Below are positions 23,101 to 23,685 of a stretch of DNA of 23,685 bases, one piece after another. The first letter of the stretch is position 1. The number at the start of each line of letters is the position of its first letter. A program made the position numbers and the translations under genes. This DNA is from a virus, in IMG/VR virus record IMGVR_UViG_3300009185_000108, positions 1-23,685 of that record. The stretch is one strand, 5' to 3'. The notes beneath the pieces are model-generated. The model was given only the letters and a program-made list of their open reading frames with translations, made no database searches and was not told the DNA's origin.

Positions 23101-23542
23101 TGGTGTAAGTCAAAGTGTAAGAGACATCCTATACGAACGCAACATCAATCCAATCACATTTATTCCGGGAATTGGTATTACCAACTTTGGTAACAAGACC
23201 ACTACTACCACTACTACTGCATTGGATCGTATCAATGTGGCACGTTTGGTTTGCTTCTTGCGTGGCAGACTGGAAGAAGTTGGTAAACTGTTCTTGTTTG
23301 AACCCAACGATCAAATCACACGTAGTTCTATTGCCAATCTGTGCAACAGTTTGATGATTGACTTGGTGGCCAAACGTGCTATCTATGACTATTTGGTAGT
23401 ATGTGATTTGAGTAACAATACTCCTGCACGTATTGATAGAAATGAATTGTGGGTTGATATTGCTATTGAACCAGTGAAGGCTGTGGAGTTTATCTACATT
23501 CCGTTGCGTATTAAGAATACCGGCGCAATTTCTGGTGCATAA
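20153..23542 (+). CDS. 18: Tail sheath protein, T4 gp18-like, enlarged
   Basis: This 1129-residue protein forms the contractile sheath around the tail tube. The N-terminus (MALTSPGVEVVVIDESQY, then TVPYFVIATAQNK and LTATFGVPFFY) and the C-terminal part (ALDRINVARLVCFLRGRLEE, KLFLFEPND, VAKRAIYDYLVVCD, ELWVDIAIEPVKAVEFIYIP) are characteristic of T4-like sheaths and form the conserved polymerisation core. T4 gp18 has 659 residues, so about 470 are extra, mostly between residues 125 and 870. The insert includes two flagellin-IN-like repeats (about 230-325 and 440-545: SLTVGYSMYING / AAINTAAITGVTAAAVSG, and SFVVGNSFSLVG / ISAVSAASIPYVSASVNSAG), GDLWIDTS / WVEID-type hairpins, and a CBM5/12-like module at about 750-800 (YSNTTAYAVNDFVSYDNGIY, ending TAYWDLI). 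A seven-Thr run precedes ALDRINV. It is followed by a hairpin and gp19, as expected. Confidence 0.93.
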   Translation: MALTSPGVEVVVIDESQYIPSAVNTVPYFVIATAQNKVSSDGVTVAAGTTAANANKTYLITSQRDLTATFGVPFFYNTTTGTPINGYELNEYGLLAAYSALGVTNRAYIQRVDVNLTDLTASLTRPTGNAANGAFWLDTSATTWGLQEWNQTTGTFTVQTPMTITDTADVVNYSGGDYTPQASIGSIGDYAVVAVAEHIPTYYKNSDNDWVAVGSQAWQISYPTITGTNAPSSLTVGYSMYINGNVVAVGATNTVAGFAAAINTAAITGVTAAAVSGQLTIYADSTATSDGSTANGGHVVIQPGPTSGAALLTTLGITEGEYYTPIYFAGYSYQAPRWRTTDTTPRPTGSVWNNLSVVNNGLSLSVKKYSTALDTWIAQPTAAYTGDATAIYALDPTGGGKNIPVGTTYAGYNVEALNTAPNSSMAFEIFERVALGATIVTGTTIPTSFVVGNSFSLVGTEAGTSALNSATVTIGGTGTVANFISAVSAASIPYVSASVNSAGNIVFTHSQGGTILVKNITGTPLTTAGFSVNTSKVRASNFTSGQLIFSNFVTTPLFTYSASNTAPYQDPADGRLWYYSSVDDVDVMIQDNGSWQGYQNVTNDVRGYDLSNTNATGPIVSATAPLTQTDTAESPLVYGDLWIDTSDLENYPKMYRWESSNSVNQWVEIDTTDQTTQSGVLFADARWAPNGTTDPVSDPFPTITSLLTSDYLDPDAPDPALYPQGMLLWNTRRSGYNVKSFQIDYFTTTATDYSISAYSNTTAYAVNDFVSYDNGIYVATAAGTGHAPSNTAYWDLIVLNTWLTASGNRPTGAMYGGRQAQRKMIVAAMKSGIDTSVAAREEQNGFNIITTPAYPELTPNMIALSNERNNTLFVVADTPMRLGPDGNSLVDWATNNLGLGLPTEDGNIATSNYAGAFYPSCLTTDLGGNTVVQPPSRMMVRTILRSDAVSYPWLAPAGTRRGVVDNAIAIGYIDATTGEFQQIGVSQSVRDILYERNINPITFIPGIGITNFGNKTTTTTTTALDRINVARLVCFLRGRLEEVGKLFLFEPNDQITRSSIANLCNSLMIDLVAKRAIYDYLVVCDLSNNTPARIDRNELWVDIAIEPVKAVEFIYIPLRIKNTGAISGA

Positions 23543-23549
23543 TGATTAA

Positions 23550-23578
23550 GAGTTGAGGCTAATTATTAGCCTCAACTC
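23550..23578 (+). terminator. Strong hairpin between gp18 and gp19
   Basis: GAGTTGAGGCTA (23550-23561) and TAGCCTCAACTC (23567-23578) are perfect complements, and an extra A-T pair leaves a 3-nt loop. The stem is 13 bp. No T-run follows (AAAGGTAAATAA), so it may be an mRNA-processing or stability element, or a factor-dependent or weak terminator, rather than a full intrinsic terminator. It is followed directly by a late-type element for gp19. Confidence 0.55.
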
Positions 23579-23581
23579 AAA

Positions 23582-23589
23582 GGTAAATA
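23582..23589 (+). promoter_or_regulatory. Late-type element GGTAAATA before gp19
   Basis: This is the same octamer as before gp13, 21 nt upstream of ATG 23611. AGGAGAG (23597-23603), with 7-nt spacing to the ATG, is a strong ribosome-binding site. Tail tube protein is needed in many copies, so a dedicated late promoter is plausible. Confidence 0.4.
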
Positions 23590-23610
23590 AACATATAGGA
23601 GAGATAACAA

Positions 23611-23685
23611 ATGGCAGTTTCATCATTACAGCGCATGACAGTACCCTTGGCAAGTGACCAAAGCTCATCAACCCAAGGCTTATTA
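23611..23685 (+). CDS. 19: Tail tube protein, T4 gp19-like (3' end outside window)
   Basis: Only 25 codons are present (MAVSSLQRMTVPLASDQSSS, then TQGLL). The strong ribosome-binding site AGGAGAG, the position right after gp18 and an N-terminus that I associate with tail tube proteins of T4-like aquatic phages support the call. gp19 forms the inner tube that is driven through the envelope when the sheath contracts. The conserved core of the family lies beyond the window, so the assignment depends mainly on gene order. Confidence 0.65.
   Translation, partial: MAVSSLQRMTVPLASDQSSSTQGLL

Noticed and set aside
1-23685. tRNA genes, CRISPR arrays, insertion sequences, integrase or attachment sites
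   Set aside because: Non-coding gaps are all under 90 bp and contain only promoter elements, hairpins and ribosome-binding sites. No tRNA-like fold, spaced direct repeats or transposase/integrase motifs were seen.

Overview
The window is part of the structural and tail region of a large contractile-tailed (myovirus) phage of the T4-like type, most like the T4-related phages of aquatic bacteria. The evidence is a set of recognisable T4 homologues: neck proteins gp13 and gp14, the tail-sheath terminator gp15, an enlarged tail sheath gp18, the start of tail tube gp19, a T4 gp1-type deoxynucleoside monophosphate kinase and a DexA-type exonuclease. T4-late-type promoter octamers (TATAAATA and variants) also occur. 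I see no host genes, tRNA, rRNA, CRISPR, IS element, integrase or attachment site. The host cannot be read from the sequence.

Layout. (1) 1-12117, plus strand: two very large repetitive tail fibre or adhesin genes. The first is cut by the left edge and is built from Gly/Asn/Thr-rich beta repeats, including an exact 222-bp period. The second encodes 2712 residues, with seven long repeat units (the first partial) and three LamG-like (concanavalin-A-fold) domains inserted inside otherwise conserved repeat modules. (2) 12121-15344, minus strand: gp14, gp15 and a NUDIX hydrolase, packed as one unit and convergent with the fibre genes. (3) 15345-15424: a divergent promoter region, with a sigma70-type promoter to the right and a late-type element to the left. 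(4) 15425-19760, plus strand: a conserved unknown protein, gp13, a small unknown protein, an SGNH-type hydrolase, a DEDDh exonuclease and a dNMP kinase. (5) 19711-20055, minus strand: a small zinc-binding protein with a degenerate HNH-like treble clef, overlapping the kinase gene tail to tail. (6) 20120-23685, plus strand: gp18, a strong hairpin, then the first 25 codons of gp19.

How the parts fit. gp13, gp14 and gp15 close the head-tail junction, gp18 and gp19 form the contractile tail, and the two giant fibres probably meet the host surface. Structural genes tend to carry a (N)ATAAATA- or GGTAAATA-type element 21-25 nt before the start codon. The exonuclease/kinase pair and the unknown gene at 15425 have sigma70-like promoters instead, which suggests early or middle transcription inside a late region. 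Compared with T4, where 13-14-15 and 18-19 run the same way, the gp14-gp15 block is inverted here. gp14, gp15 and gp18 are each about 1.7 times the length of their T4 counterparts, partly through small beta-rich inserted modules.

Most notable observations: LamG domains nested inside repeat units; a ribosome-binding site in the loop of a perfect hairpin before gp13; and four genes whose -10 element lies only 4-7 nt before the ATG, so their mRNAs may be leaderless.
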